NCBI RefSeq assembly: GCF_016808335.1
Contig: NC_053136.1
Coordinates: forward strand, 6,182,531-6,246,530
Length of the DNA stretch: 64,000 nucleotides
Reading direction: 5' to 3'
Origin: Panicum virgatum
Lineage: Eukaryota > Streptophyta > Magnoliopsida > Poales > Poaceae
A program made the translations under genes and the position numbers. The notes below the pieces were generated by a model that did no database searches, was not told the origin of the DNA, and worked only from the letters and a program-made list of their open reading frames with translations. Shown here piece by piece: positions 21,542 through 33,343 of this stretch; within the stretch, counting starts at the first letter, position 1, and each line of letters begins with the position of its first letter.

Positions 21542-22666
21542 CTAGCCTTTGACAAGCTTCGCCTCGGCTGCCTGCTGAGGAGCGGCAAGGCTCAAAGCGT
21601 GGAACACCCGGTTCCGTCGAGCTCCGCTAAGATGTCCTACTAGGGCTTTGTACTCGTCCCTCGAGACCGACCCGACCATCTCGTCAGCCCGGCTCTCGAT
21701 AACGACAGGATCCACCCCTGCATCGCCGAAGAGGCACAAAGCATAAGCAACAGAGCAGGGCGTACATCTCCATAACAAGAACTTGGGCATGAAAACTTAC
21801 GGTTGGCTCGAAGGCTAAAGACGGTCGCGAAGTCAGGTACTAGAATACATTCGATCCAGCGGTCCTCGGCCAGCCAACTGGAGATGGCCCAGCCGACCCT
21901 GATGGGGAAGCAACCGCACGCGACGAAACCTTCGAAGACATTGCGCGTGCTGAAGGTCTTGGACAGTTTTCGCAGCAGTGCGAGCAGAGCCTCATCTTTG
22001 GCTCAGACATAGCAGGCAACCTTCGGCACTTCGCCAAGAGCAGGAATGTGGTCGATGACGAGGGGATGGGTCTTCGTGACGCAATCCAATGTCACCTTGT
22101 GATAGAACCAGTAGGATGACCAATCGTTGGCCTACTTGTTCTTGCTCGCGGTGACTAGACACGGAAGGTTCTTGTGGAAGGCGAAGGTATAGCAGCCATA
22201 TTGGGGAATGGCCGATATCTCCGCACCTCCGGTCGATTGTATGGAAATCCTCTTCGTTGATAATGCACCCTGAAGGCACGAGCAAAACCTTCGGTGCTTG
22301 GAGAAAGGCGGCAAGTCTTCGCCAGCCACATGTATAGATTGAGCCGCACGATCGAAGTAGGAGTCATTTGATGCAAGTACACCTTGAATAGACGAAAGAT
22401 GTCCACCACCACGGGGTCGAGGGGCACCCGAAGGCCAGCGGTGAACAAATCGCGGAAGACGATCACTTCATCGGTGCGGGGATGAGCGACATCTCACCCG
22501 TCGGAGGCGCACGGACGTCATCTGCGGAGACGAAGCCTCGATGAGCCAGGTCGTCGAGGAGGGACGGCATGATCTTCGACAAGCCGAGTACAGTGGTCGT
22601 CGGCCCTTTTGATTGATCCTTCTTCGGAGCCATCTCCGAAGATGCAGACTGTTCCGAGGTCGCCAC
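21542..22666 (-). pseudogene. 5' part of the Tat antisense gene, frameshifted
   Basis: Reading on the minus strand, an ATG at 22666 opens a Ser/Lys-rich segment ending at 22463. The frame then shifts to one containing MIVFRDLFTAGLRVPLDP (22466 downward) and TPTSIVRLNLYMWLAKTCR, the conserved core of the 'putative gypsy type transposon' family. A further segment (21790-21542) is in another frame. Frame changes may be mutations or unmarked introns. The three blocks and 20126-21367 together probably formed one protein. Confidence 0.55.
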
Positions 22667-22790
22667 TCATGAAGTGTAGCACCAAAGGAGTCTGAAGAAG
22701 AATGAGCTCAGAAAGAACCTTCGCGAGATGAGAAGCGAGGAGACTGGGAAGCAAAGGCAACAAGAAGTAACACGCGCAGTCACGGCGCCG

Positions 22791-22800
22791 CTATTTAAAG
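22791..22800 (-). promoter_or_regulatory. TATA-like box for the antisense gene
   Basis: On the minus strand the sequence reads CTTTAAATAG, about 125 bases upstream of the antisense ATG at 22666, between the 3' LTR and the ORF. Position and orientation fit a dedicated antisense promoter. Confidence 0.5.
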
Positions 22801-23149
22801 GGGGAGGCGAGCGCGAGAGACCTAACACGCGTGGCACCGTGAAGTGGAAAGACAACAGCACCCTGCGCTACACGTCTAAGATTGGGAGACCAAGGGGTAA
22901 CTTTGTCTTTTCAAGTATACGAGCCAACGCAAAACTCCCGCCAAATTTCTATCCGGCAGTTTGGGCGCGAACTAACGGTTTAACCCTGAAAATTTTGCTT
23001 CCTCGACGAGAGTGCAACATTTTGCAGGTCAACACGGACTGTGCTTTGCCGGCTACCATCGCGGCGCCCAGCCCGAAGGGTGGCGCTTTGGGGCGCCGAT
23101 GGCGCCCACGAGATCGAAGCCACGTCCCTCCTAAAATCGGATCGAGGAT

Positions 23150-23161
23150 CCGAGGGGCTAC
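23150..23161 (+). other. Tat polypurine tract
   Basis: CCGAGGGGCTAC abuts the LTR start TGTTGGGG at 23162. Confidence 0.7.
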
Positions 23162-23651
23162 TGTTGGGGACACCACCTTCGGTCCGGTCGCCGAAGGGGC
23201 GCGAAGACAAGACGGCGTGTGCACTGAAGCCAACGCCATGAGCGAACAAAGAGGATGTCCGTCTTCGCTGGTCTTCGGGCAGTAAGCCAAAGATACGCGA
23301 AGACCGAGCAATGCAAGCATCATGGCGAGGAGTGAGCAATGGGCCCCATGGCCTTCGTCGAGCAGGCCGAAGAGGACCGTCTGGAGATGCAGGCCCGTCT
23401 AAGCTGTAGTGCACTCATGTTGCACTAAAAAAATTACATGTACATCAAGGAATATTCTGGAAATATAACCGTTTTAAGGGTGCAAAAGTGTAACTGTACT
23501 TAGGAGGCGCAACGCCACCTATAAATACCCCCTGTAATGTTCATTGATGGGACACATTGAATAGGGAGAGAGAATATTCACTACTTGATTCGTGTGCCTT
23601 TGCTGTTACTATTGTTGTGTTCGTCCGTCCCGGAGACACTCTCCACCAACA
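23162..23651 (+). repeat. Tat Gypsy 3' LTR (490 bp)
   Basis: It starts TGTTGGGGACACCACC and ends CTCCACCAACA, giving TGTTGG...CCAACA ends. CTATAAATACC near 23519-23528 is a likely TATA box. The partner LTR is outside the window. Confidence 0.85.
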
Positions 23652-24640
23652 CCATATTTGAACGAAAGGTAGCACATGATTAGCATTGGAATCAAAACAG
23701 AATCTGTGTCAGTCATGGAGGCATGGCAATCCAAATTAACTGTTTGAGTGGTGGACCTCTGACTTCTTCCTTTGTAGGGAATATGAATCAGTGGCCTGCC
23801 CTATTGGGTATGGCTGATAGAATTGATACTTTACTGAAGTGCGGTCATGATTTTTAAATGACCTGATTTTTTTAAGTCGCAGCTAACATAGTTTATTGTT
23901 ATTTTTACATGTTTGCTAAACCTTGGAAATATAAGTTATTGCTCATCCATGCATATGTATTTAATCTATATAGTGGCACATGGTATGTATATTTACTCAG
24001 AGATAATTTTACATATATTTATAGTGGTGGAGTAGTGTAATTTAGGACGTTTTGGGAGGGCTCCGGCTCCCGCTCCAGCTCCATACGCCGCTCCGGCACC
24101 AGAGAAGTCACACTGAAGGAACAGCTTCCGAGCATCTGCAGGTGGAGCCGGAACCGTTTTGCTGATGCTACATTCATCATGAAAACTATTTTAATTAGTA
24201 ACATACTCACCAAATTTAGGTCCAAAATCGCTTCAAAATCTTGCTGAGTATCTCTCATTTATCATGCATATTGTTCCTGACCATGCATGAAATTGATTGA
24301 CATCATATAAAAATAATTTCAAACATGAATCATGTTCAAATTCTTTGCCTAATTTTGGTCAAATAATAAAAGATTTGGATACTCGATCGGTTGCGTACGC
24401 GCCTTCCAAAAAGAGGAGGGACTGGTAGAATAAATAAAATATCAAACGTTTGGCCAACATAAATTTCAGCACATTCGGACATTCCGTGTTGCACTCCTGT
24501 TACCCTGTCCCCTTCATATTGAGCCGTTCATATTCGGAAGTACACTTGAATCCCCAGTTCCCTGCAGCGAGAGCTGCAAGAACAGCGTCGCCGCCGTCGC
24601 GTAGCGCATGCATGCAATGCAATGCCATGGCTGGGACACG
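23652..24640. other. Intergenic DNA, no gene recognised
   Basis: The segment is AT-rich. A short inverted pair of GGCTCCGGCTCC-like and GGAGCCGGAACC sequence at about 24060-24155 could be an internal part of a small DNA element, but no ends or target duplication were found. The part next to 24641 should hold the 3' flank of the peptidase pseudogene. Confidence 0.5.
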
Positions 24641-25311
24641 TCACCAATCACGCAGAGAAAAGGCACGTGCCAATTGACCGGCACTAGCGCTGCCGCTGCA
24701 AGCCAACCGTGCCATAGGAGCGGCGCCGGCGACTACGGCGTGGCTGCTCGTCACCTCCGGCGCGGGCTCCCGCACCGGCGTGGGGAGGCCGCAGCTCCGC
24801 CGCCATCCTCCTTCATTTAGGAAACCCTTGCAGAGCGCAGTCCTTGCAGGAGGCCGCAGCTCCGCCGCCATCCTCCTTCGTTTAGGAAACCCTTGCAGAG
24901 CGCAGTCCAGAATGCGCGGTCCGGCCCGCCGGTCTCCGCCACCATCCGCCGCGCGTCCTCGCCGACGCTCGCCGGGATTTCACTCTGGCCGGTGAGACGG
25001 TCGATGAGGTTGTGGAGGATGTCGGCGGTGTACTCCGGATGGCCCTGGAAGCCCAATGCGTGCTCCCCAACCGCGAACGCCTCCACGCGTGTCTTCTCCG
25101 AGTAGGCCAGCACCGTCGCCGCCGGCGGGAGCTCGCACACCTCGTCCTGGTGGACCTAGATGAGGGAGGCGCTCGAGGGCAGCTCGTCGAGACCTCCAAG
25201 GAACTCGAAGCTGCCGAGCAGGTCTCGCACGAAGGTCACCTTCTTCACGCCGACGTCCTATCCATTCCGCGCCTTGCCGATCTTGCCCCCTAACGCCCGG
25301 CACAAGACCTA
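24641..25311 (-). pseudogene. Gamma-glutamyl-peptidase-like pseudogene, C-terminal part
   Basis: It matches the intact gene at 43199-44152 from the region of the GKARNGWDVG motif to the C-terminus, including the catalytic GHPEY block and the C-terminal extension. Defects: an in-frame stop (minus-strand TAG at 25156-25158), a 65 bp tandem duplication (24784-24913) that shifts the frame, and loss of the middle of the gene, including the nucleophile cysteine region. Homology stops at about 25310 (GGCACAAGACCT), just before the Copia target duplication at 25312. The N-terminal part lies on the far side of the insertion, at 41216-41335. Confidence 0.88.
24784..24913. repeat. 65 bp tandem duplication in pseudogene
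   Basis: GGAGGCCGCAGCTCCGCCGC starts at 24784 and again at 24849. The two 65-base units differ by a few bases. 65 is not a multiple of three, so the duplication frameshifts the pseudogene. Confidence 0.9.
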
Positions 25312-25316
25312 ATAAT

Positions 25317-25976
25317 TGTTAGATTTATGGGCTTGGCACATATAAATAATCCTAATAAATCTCAAAGGTCCATTAGCGCTAAGAGGAGGTACACCATCTA
25401 TTAGTCCCGTATTGCTAATGGACGAGGGTGTAGGGGGTTTTTCTCCCTTTAAATACGGACCACCTCCCTCATGGAAAAAGTGCACCATAGATCGTTATAC
25501 GTGGAGTCCCCGAGGTTTGAGAATTCATAAGAAGATCTAATCTGAGTTAGGGTTTTGCCTCCTCTCGTTGCACCGGCGAACGGGAGAGCAGGTCTCCGGA
25601 ACCGCTCGCTCTTGTGATCCTGCACCGGGAGAGGGCGAATAAGGTTTTTGGGAAGCGCTAAGCGCGACTGCTCATCTTCTTCGCCACGACTCGTCCTCTG
25701 TCAAAGTCAGGAGCTGCGGCGTACCATCGTCTACAACGCCGATTGCTGCGCTCCGTTCGAAGGACCGTCTTCGTCTCGTGTGCACCTTTCGTCTTCACGG
25801 CGGCTCTCGCACAGTACGTATTTTGTGATCAGATCTGTTTCATAATCATGTTTTCTGAGATCATGTTTATGATATATGTACTGTCTAGTATGTTAGAGTC
25901 ATGCATGCTAGGTTTAATTCTCGTCATGATAAATCTAGTTCGGAATTTAAACTTACAGTTGTCTATTTTTCCAACA
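25317..25976 (+). repeat. Copia 5' LTR
   Basis: 660 bases, TGTTAG...CCAACA. CCTTTAAATACGG near 25447-25459 is a likely TATA box. It is nearly identical to 40492-41151. Confidence 0.95.
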
Positions 25977-26015
25977 ATCCAAAAACCTTATTATAGGCAA
26001 TCTGTTGATTTAACA

Positions 26016-28789
26016 ATGGCTGGTTTTGCTGAGTCACTGAGGCCAGAAAAGTTTACTGGCGTGAATTTTAAGATCTGGAAGTCCAAGGTTCGCCTCTGGT
26101 TTACTGCTATGCACATCTGGGACATGAGACTTGGCAAGCCTGAGGGTGTACTTACTGCTGAAGAGCAGAAGAAGTACGATGAGGCCAATAATCTCTTTGT
26201 CGGATGTATCATTAGCAATCTGTCAGACGGATTAGTTCATGTGTACATTGATGAGACAGAGGCGAAGACGCTGTGGGATGCTCTGGTTGCTAAGTATGAT
26301 GCAACAGATGCGGGCAATGAACTGTACCTCATGGAGAGTTTCCATGACTACAGGATGGTGAATAACTGTTCTGTGGTGGAACAGGCGCATGAGGTGCAGC
26401 GCATTGTAAAGGATCTTGATCTCCTTAAGTGTCCTATTCCCGACAAGTTTGTGGCTGGATGCATTATTGCAAAGTTGCCTTCCCAGTGGAGGAACTTCGC
26501 CATAACTCTGAAACACAAGAGAAAGGAGATATCAGTTGAAAATCTGATAGCGACTCTTGATGTTGAGGAGAAGGCTGGGAAGAAGGACATGCCTGAGAAA
26601 GGAGATCAATGCCAGTCCAGCGCCAACCTGGTCCAAAAGTTCCCACATGGCAAGAACAAAGGGAACAACAAGCCTAAAAAGACCACTACCTTCAAGAAGA
26701 AGAAGAACAAGGCTTTGGAAAAGTGCTATGCATGTGGTAAGCTTGGACACTTCTCCAAGGAGTGCCCAGATCGGGCAGACCGCAGGGCCGAGAAAGCAAA
26801 TGAGTCCAAGGATGTCAACATGGTGACCATAAGCAACACTGGAGATGGGTACGGTAATTTACCTACAGTTCTTTCAGTTTTTCAATCCATGAGTTGGTGG
26901 CTTGATACGGGTGCTAATGTTCATGTGTGTGCTGACATCTCTATATTTTCTTCTTACCAGACCATCCAGGACTTCTCCGTGCTGATGGGGAACGGTTCAC
27001 ATGCTTCTGTTCATGGTGTTGGCACGGTAGATCTGAAGTTTACTTCGGGGAAGATCGTGCAGCTGAGGAACGTGCAGCATGTGCCCACTATCAACAAGAA
27101 TATGGTCAGCGGGTCAGTCCTATGCAAGGACGGGTTTAAGGTAGTGTTAGAGTCCAATAAATTTGTCGTGTCGAAACATGGACAATTCGTTGGTAAAGGC
27201 TATGATTGCGGAGGCTTGTTCCGCTTTTCTCTTGCTGAATTTTGTAATAAGTCGGTGAACCATATTTGTGGCAACGTTAGCAATGATGCAAGTGTTTGGC
27301 ATTCACGTTTATGTCATGTTAATTTTGGTTTGATGTCTCGGCTTTCCAGCATGTGTTTAATTCTGAAATTCACCATTGCTAAAGGTTCTAAGTGCCATAG
27401 TTGTGTGCAATCAAAGCAACCTCGGAAACCTCACAAGGCTGCTGAGGAGAGACACTTGGCACCTCTAGAACTCATACATTCTGATCTATGTGAGATGAAT
27501 GGTGTGTTGACAAAAGGTGGGAAAAGATACTTCATGACGTTAATTGATGATGCGACTAGATTTTGCTATGTTTATTTGTTGTGAACTAAGGACGAAGCGT
27601 TAGACTACTTTAAAATCTATAAATCTGAAGTTGAGAATCAACTAGAGAGAAAGATCAAGCGTCTAAGGTCAGATCGTGGTGGCGAGTATTTTGTCAAAAT
27701 ATTTGATGAATTCTGTGAGGAGCATGGAATTATTCATGAGAGGACGCCTCCCTATTCTCCCGAATCAAACGGGATTGCCGAGAGGAAAAACCGCACGGTG
27801 ACTGACTTGGTTAACTCCATGTTAGACACAGCTGGTCTTTCTAAGGCATGGTGGGGGGAGGCTGTATTGACTTCGTGTCATGTCTTGAATAAAGTTCCAA
27901 ATAAGAATCAAGATCAAACTCCATATGAGATGTGGAATGGGAGAAAACCATCACTTTCTTATCGCGCACGTGGGGGTGCTTAGCGAAAGTTAATGTGCCT
28001 ATTCCAAAGAAGCGCAAGTTGGGACCTAAGACAGTGGATTGTGTCTTTCTAGGATATGCTCAGAGGAGCATTGCTTATAGATTCTTAGTGGTTAAAATTG
28101 AGATACCAGATGTGCATGTTGATACTATTATGGAATCTCGTGATGCAACATTTTTTGAGAATATTTTTCCTATGAAAGATATGCATAGCAATTCTAGATT
28201 TTCGACAGAGATAACTCCTCAACCTGCAGTACCTATCGAGTCTTCTGAACAATCCGATGAACATGAGCATGTACTAGAGAAGGATGACAGTGAAGCTCCT
28301 AGAAGGAGCAAGAGACAAAGGATTGTAAAATCCTTTGGTGACGATTTCACTGTGTACCTTGTGGACAATACTCACATGTCCATTGCAGAGGCATATGCAT
28401 CTTCAGATGCAGATGATTGGAAAGAAGCAGTCCAAAGTGAGATGGACTCAATTCTTTCTAATGGAACATGGTAGCTCACTAAACGACCCTATGGTTGCAA
28501 GCCAGTAGGATGTAAGTGGATATTCAAGAAGAAGCTTAAGCCTGACGGTACTATTGACAAGTACAAGGCTCGGCTTGTTGCTAAAGGGTACACACAAAAG
28601 GAAGGCGAAGACTTCTTTGATACTTATTCACCTGTCGCTAGATTGACCACTATTCGAGCATTAATTTCCTTGGCTGCCTCATATGGTCTTATCATTCATC
28701 AGATGGATGTTAAGACAGCTTTCCTAAATGGAGAGTTGGATGAGGAGATCTACATGGATCAGCATGATGGATTTGTAATGAAAGGTTAA
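26016..28789 (+). pseudogene. Copia gag-pol, first part, with stops and a frameshift
   Basis: The natural start is the ATG at 26016 (MAGFAESLRPEKFTG), 40 bases after the LTR; the open frame upstream is only LTR sequence. Gag runs to a zinc knuckle (CYACGKLGHFSKECP, about 26724-26768) with all CCHC residues. Protease follows (WWLDTGANVHV, about 26896), then GAG-pre-integrase (WHSRLCHVNFG) and the integrase core (HSDLCEMNG). A stop at 27582-27584 interrupts integrase, which continues in frame (SDRGGEYF, SPESNGIAERKNRT). The frame shifts between about 27955 and 27985. Stops at 28472-28474 and 28787-28789 flank the first RT motifs ([22 protein letters not shown]). Confidence 0.92.
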
Positions 28790-29170
28790 GAAAACAAGGT
28801 GTGTAAGCTTTTGAAGTCTTTGTATGGGTTGAAACAAGCACCTAAGCAATGGCATGAGAAGTTAGACAGAACTTTAACTTCTGCGGGCTTTGTCAATAAT
28901 GAGGCTGATAGATGTGTGTACTATCGCTATGGTGGGGGTGGAGGAGTGATATTATGCTTGTATGTGGACGACATACTGATCTTTGGCACAAATATTGATG
29001 TGATCAATGAGGTCAAGTCCTTTCTTTCAAAGAGCTTTGATATGAAGGATCTAGGAGAAGCTGATGTTATCCTTAACATCAAGCTTATTAAGGTTGAGAA
29101 TGGGATTACTCTTTCACAATCCCATTATGTGGAAAAGGTCTTGAGCCGTTTTGACTATATCGACAGCAAG
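28790..29170 (+). pseudogene. Copia RT, continued, up to the nested insertion
   Basis: The same frame as 27932-28789 continues with LYGLKQAPKQWHEKL and the catalytic LYVDDILIFG (about 28961-28990). Codons for DYIDSKPS end at the target duplication CCTTC (29171-29175). The remainder of RT and RNase H resumes at 39203. Confidence 0.9.
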
Positions 29171-29175
29171 CCTTC

Positions 29176-32100
29176 TGTGACAGAACCGCCCAAATTGAAC
29201 CGGCTTAAGTGCGCTAACTATCATCTTAAGCGTTAATCAAGTAAACAGGCACTTAAAACGGTGTAATCCGGCAGCCTGTTGGGTTAAGGATCGAAAACAC
29301 TGGAAGTCTCGCACGAAGATGAGCACAGATGATTACAAGCAGATAAAAGTTCTCAAATTTAATTTACACAGCGGAGTTTAACAAACAAGACTACGCAAAA
29401 TATCAGAGATCAAAATGCAGCGGAAATTAAATAGAAGTTTAGTTTAGAAAAACAACGATTACTACGATGACGTGAGGATGTCACATCGAGCCCACCGATG
29501 TGAATCCTGGTTAGCTCCAGCCAGCAGTAGTTACCTGAAAACCAGGGTGACAACAAACCCTGAGTATACTAATACTCAGCAAGACTTACCCGACACGGGT
29601 ATACTTAGCCCACTATCTAGACATGCACAGCTTTTTGGCTCTGGAGTTGGTTTTGCTGAAAGGCTACTAATAATGGATCCTTACTTTCAATATTTTAGCT
29701 CAATTTAAGTTTATCAAGTACCAACTAAATTTGCCTGACATCTAAGCAAGCATGGTTGATCACATTAAACCTCTATTTAAACCATTCAAACGTCTTCAAC
29801 TCATTCTCATTTCATCCTTTACTACGATGTGACAAAGTGACCAAGGTTCTCTTAACCGAGAGAGACGGCGAATCGATCCGATTTAACCTTGAAAGGTGGA
29901 CCTAACTCACACGACACGTGCAGCCACGCCGAACCACATATGTCAACCGTTCCCATCATTACCCCGACGTCTGTATCACGCCTGCCAAAACCCGGGTGAA
30001 GGGTCCCTCACAGCGAACTCCCAGAGAACTAGGAGGCGACATACACTCCAACACCCGCCATCATTCCACTCCCAGAGTAGCAGGTCGCGATTCAAAGTAT
30101 CGTTGCAAATCAGGTAATTAGCTTACCGGTTTCGACTACCTCCTACTTCCGGCATGTGGTTAGTACTGTTCAAACTCAGTCAGCACTGCCAACAATAGTA
30201 CGGTCCTCAATCGACACAGGCGGAGGTCCACTTTCCAAACATGCCATATCCATAATCCAATTCCCCTCCGCCCGGTCCCCATTTTTCTTTCCTCACAGAT
30301 TCATTCTCAAACCACTTTTCCATAAGTAACAAAAACCTATAGCTCGCGAGTGACAGCAATCACTCGACTTCTAGCGGATCCTAGTTAAGCATGGCAATAC
30401 TAACGACACCTGTATACTAGTATAAACTCATAGGTACCTAGGGAGAAACATGCATACTAGGGTTCCATACAACTCCTAAAACGTAAATGCACAAGATAAT
30501 TAAATAAACATTGAATACTCAAATTAGGGGTTATGCTCCGGGGCTTGCCTGGGTTTAACACTGAATTAGTTAGTGTTGGTTAGATGACATTCACTTGGAG
30601 GACATTTTCCTTTAGGTAATGCACATCGGGTCCATCCATCCATCTTCTGGGTGCATCCGCTGTTACACCATCTTCTGGCTCGGCTGCTGCTTCGGCTTGC
30701 GGTGTCTACACGTATGAAAGGATGCCATGCTAGAGTCAGAACCACAGCAGTGCATGGATGCTCATGATGCGACGCATTTCAATACAAAGCAATTGAAAGA
30801 ACCGACAGATCTGACATGCATCGACTGAGTAACCACTACAAAGAAAGTAACAACTAACGATTTGAGTGCTTAGGTGCAGTTCCGAACTTCAACTCGTTTT
30901 AGCCTGAAGTGCTTCCTTCAAAACAACAGCTACTAAACTACTTAGGACGACTAATCGCCCATCTAAAGCACAAGGAAAACATAAAACTACGGACTTAGAA
31001 TTTACTAACCACAAGAATCGGGGATAAAAACCGAAACTAAAAATTAAATAAAGATCAACACTTAACACGCCAAAAGGATCTAGCAGCATAACTTTTCTAT
31101 CATGAAAAGCTACTGATGAGGAGTGCATAAATAAATTACTAACCTTTATTGATATAGAAAAGTATTTACTTAACTCTAGGAAAGAAAATCAAACAACAAA
31201 TTATCCACAAACATGCACATAGGACATGCACCTGAAAATTTTTTAGTGGACTACACATACAAAGAGTAATCTACTGAATAAATTTCACAATTTTTAGAGC
31301 AACGGAACAACCTGGATTAATTAAACTAGCTCAAACACAACCCTAATATTTAGTAGGGGCAAAAGTGACATTTGACCTGCACAGCTATTTTTATCCTGAA
31401 GATCACGATTTTAGAAACCTAACAAAATTTGTTTGGCATTTTTTGCATTTTTCTGTGAATTTCTATGGATTTTTAAATTCTGCAGCCAAAATAAAGAAAA
31501 AGAAAAACATTAAGGGGGGGCGCTGACAGCCGGGGCCCACCCGTCAGGGAGCCCGGCCCAGCTCCAGTCGCCCCCCCTCCCCTGCTCTGCTTCGCCCGCT
31601 CGGCCGGCGCACACCGGGGCGCGCCTAGCGCGCGCGGCGGCTTGCGGCGTTCCGGCGGCGGCGGCTTGCGGCGACCGCGGGATGGGGCGACGCAAGCTCC
31701 AGTGAGGCCGCGCGGCTGCGGGGCGTGCGGCGGTGGCCCGCAAGAGGGCGCAGGGAGGCCCGGCGGCGCGCGTGGGCGGCGCTCAGCGCGTCCGCGGCGG
31801 CGATTCGGCGGCGGCGGCGCCGAAAACAAGTGGGGAAGGGGTCGGGGAGTAGGAATAGGCCGCGGGGAAGCTCACCACGGACTTGTTTTGCGCGAAGGAG
31901 GGCCGGAGGAGCTTCGGGGCGAGGTGGCGAGGAACGACCGACGCAGAGCTCGGTGGCGGCTCGAGTTCGTGCCCTGCGCAGCGGCAGCTCGTGGAAGGGA
32001 TAGGCACTGGGAGTGGATAAGACGGCTCACGGGGAACGAGGTTCGCCGACGTCCGACGCGTGGCGTCGCCGGCGCATCGCCGATCGCGGCGTGGCCGCGC

Positions 32101-32410
32101 ACAGTGGTGAAACAGAGAAAGAATAGTGGAGTTTAAACGAATTTTTGACCCAACTTTGACCACTCAAAACTCAAATTTTCATATAGAAACATGAAATTTG
32201 GCCAAAATAAAAGTTGTAGAAGAAGAGAAGATCTACAACTTTGTTTTTGGGCGAAAGTTGATTTGAAGCTCGGATCAGAGACAAAAACACGATCGAACCC
32301 GGCTAAACCGATGTTTAACGCGCGGACTCGGTTAATGCTAATGATGGTGATTAACCCCGATTAGCGATTAAACACGTTATTAACGCCAAAACTAACACCG
32401 GGGTGTTACA
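29176..32410 (-). repeat. 3' LTR of the nested element (3235 bp)
   Basis: Plus-strand ends TGTGACAGAACC and GGGGTGTTACA. The GC-rich part (31500-32100) has overlapping open frames on both strands with no domain and is treated as non-coding LTR. Confidence 0.92.
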
Positions 32411-33343
32411 GCCTTCCCCCCTTAAAGGAATCTCGTCCCGAGATTCACGCGCGTAAGTGACAGATAAGGAGGGAAGATATTCGTTAACCAAGGATATTAG
32501 CACTATCCAAAAATTACCTTCCCCAACTGACTTACCTTCGGAATCTTTCTTAAGGGTAGCGCATTCAGCGTGAACCATCTCTTCACGATGGTACCAAGTA
32601 CGAAATTTTTCTCTATCGCATTGCTTATTTGACCTCTGACCTTGTGTAGGTGGTTCGTACTGTGCAGCTAACATCCGAAATAGATGGCTTGAGTCGCCTC
32701 CCGACATACGAACACTGGATAGTATCTTTGCCCAGTTCTGATTATTAGAGGTGCTAACCGAATTCGGTGGATCTTTCCAAGTGGATGAACGGCAGTCTCG
32801 GATAAAATGGCCGTATTCGCCACACTTGAAACAAGGTTGACACCCGGTGCAACGACATTTCTTCTTTGACCTCATTGAACACTGAATAGGGGAGCGAGTT
32901 CTTGCTCTTATGGTTGGGTCGACATCAGTAGTACTGCTAGCTTGCCTTCTACCACGTGGAAGGAATTCTGTGCAGGTAATTTCCCATTCACTCAAGTCTA
33001 TGCTGCCTGTGCCGAGCTTGGGAGTCCGACAATCTACGCGGTAATCTTTAAGTCCCATCGGAAGTCGCGATGGTGGCATTAAGAAGTCCGAGTAAAAATT
33101 TTGTGTCTCCTCTTGCTTCCAATCTACTTTTGGTCTGGGTTTAGCATATTCTTTGGGTACTTCACTGTGAGCACTTGTCTTTTTGTTGGAGCTGCTTCGT
33201 AGACAGGGGCGGTCGTACATCTTGCAACAGTGGCAAGGTTCAAATTGTCTCATTGGTGCTTCGGTTATCATGTTGTCGGAGGGTAGAAGATTGATGTGTC
33301 CCTGGTCGGGTTCCTTCCTACTGCTTTCCACTGTATACTCCAT
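32411..33343 (-). CDS. Gag-like zinc-knuckle ORF of the nested element
   Basis: The minus-strand frame from an ATG at 33343 runs through the polypurine tract to a stop inside the LTR (32351), about 330 codons. A CCHC zinc knuckle, CFKCGEYGHFIRDC, lies at about 32795-32840 with all metal ligands, preceded by a Cys/Lys-rich patch (KKKCRCTGCQPC). There is no recognisable capsid fold upstream. It probably binds the element RNA as a remnant gag. The last 20 residues come from LTR sequence. The position beside the 3' LTR rather than the primer site is unusual for gag. Confidence 0.6.

Larger units (their letters stand above)
14392..23651 (+). mobile_element. Tat-lineage Ty3/Gypsy retrotransposon, 5' part absent from window
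   Basis: It contains RT, RNase H, a second RNase H-like domain and integrase on the plus strand (to 18161), then tandem repeats (18605-18890), a long antisense ORF region (20126-22666), a polypurine tract (23150-23161) and a 3' LTR (23162-23651). An extra RNase H between the Gypsy RNase H and the integrase, a long 3' region and an antisense ORF are known traits of the Tat lineage (Grande, RIRE2 and Retand-like). The left side is cut by the nested Copia insertion, so gag and protease are not seen. Confidence 0.88.

Noticed and set aside
24058..24155. Inverted GGCTCCGGCTCC-like pair
   Set aside because: No terminal motif or target duplication could be set, so not called an element.
31473..32163. 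Ala/Arg/Pro-rich ORFs, repeated at 38264-38950
   Set aside because: They lie in both copies of the 3.2 kb LTR and are open only through base composition.
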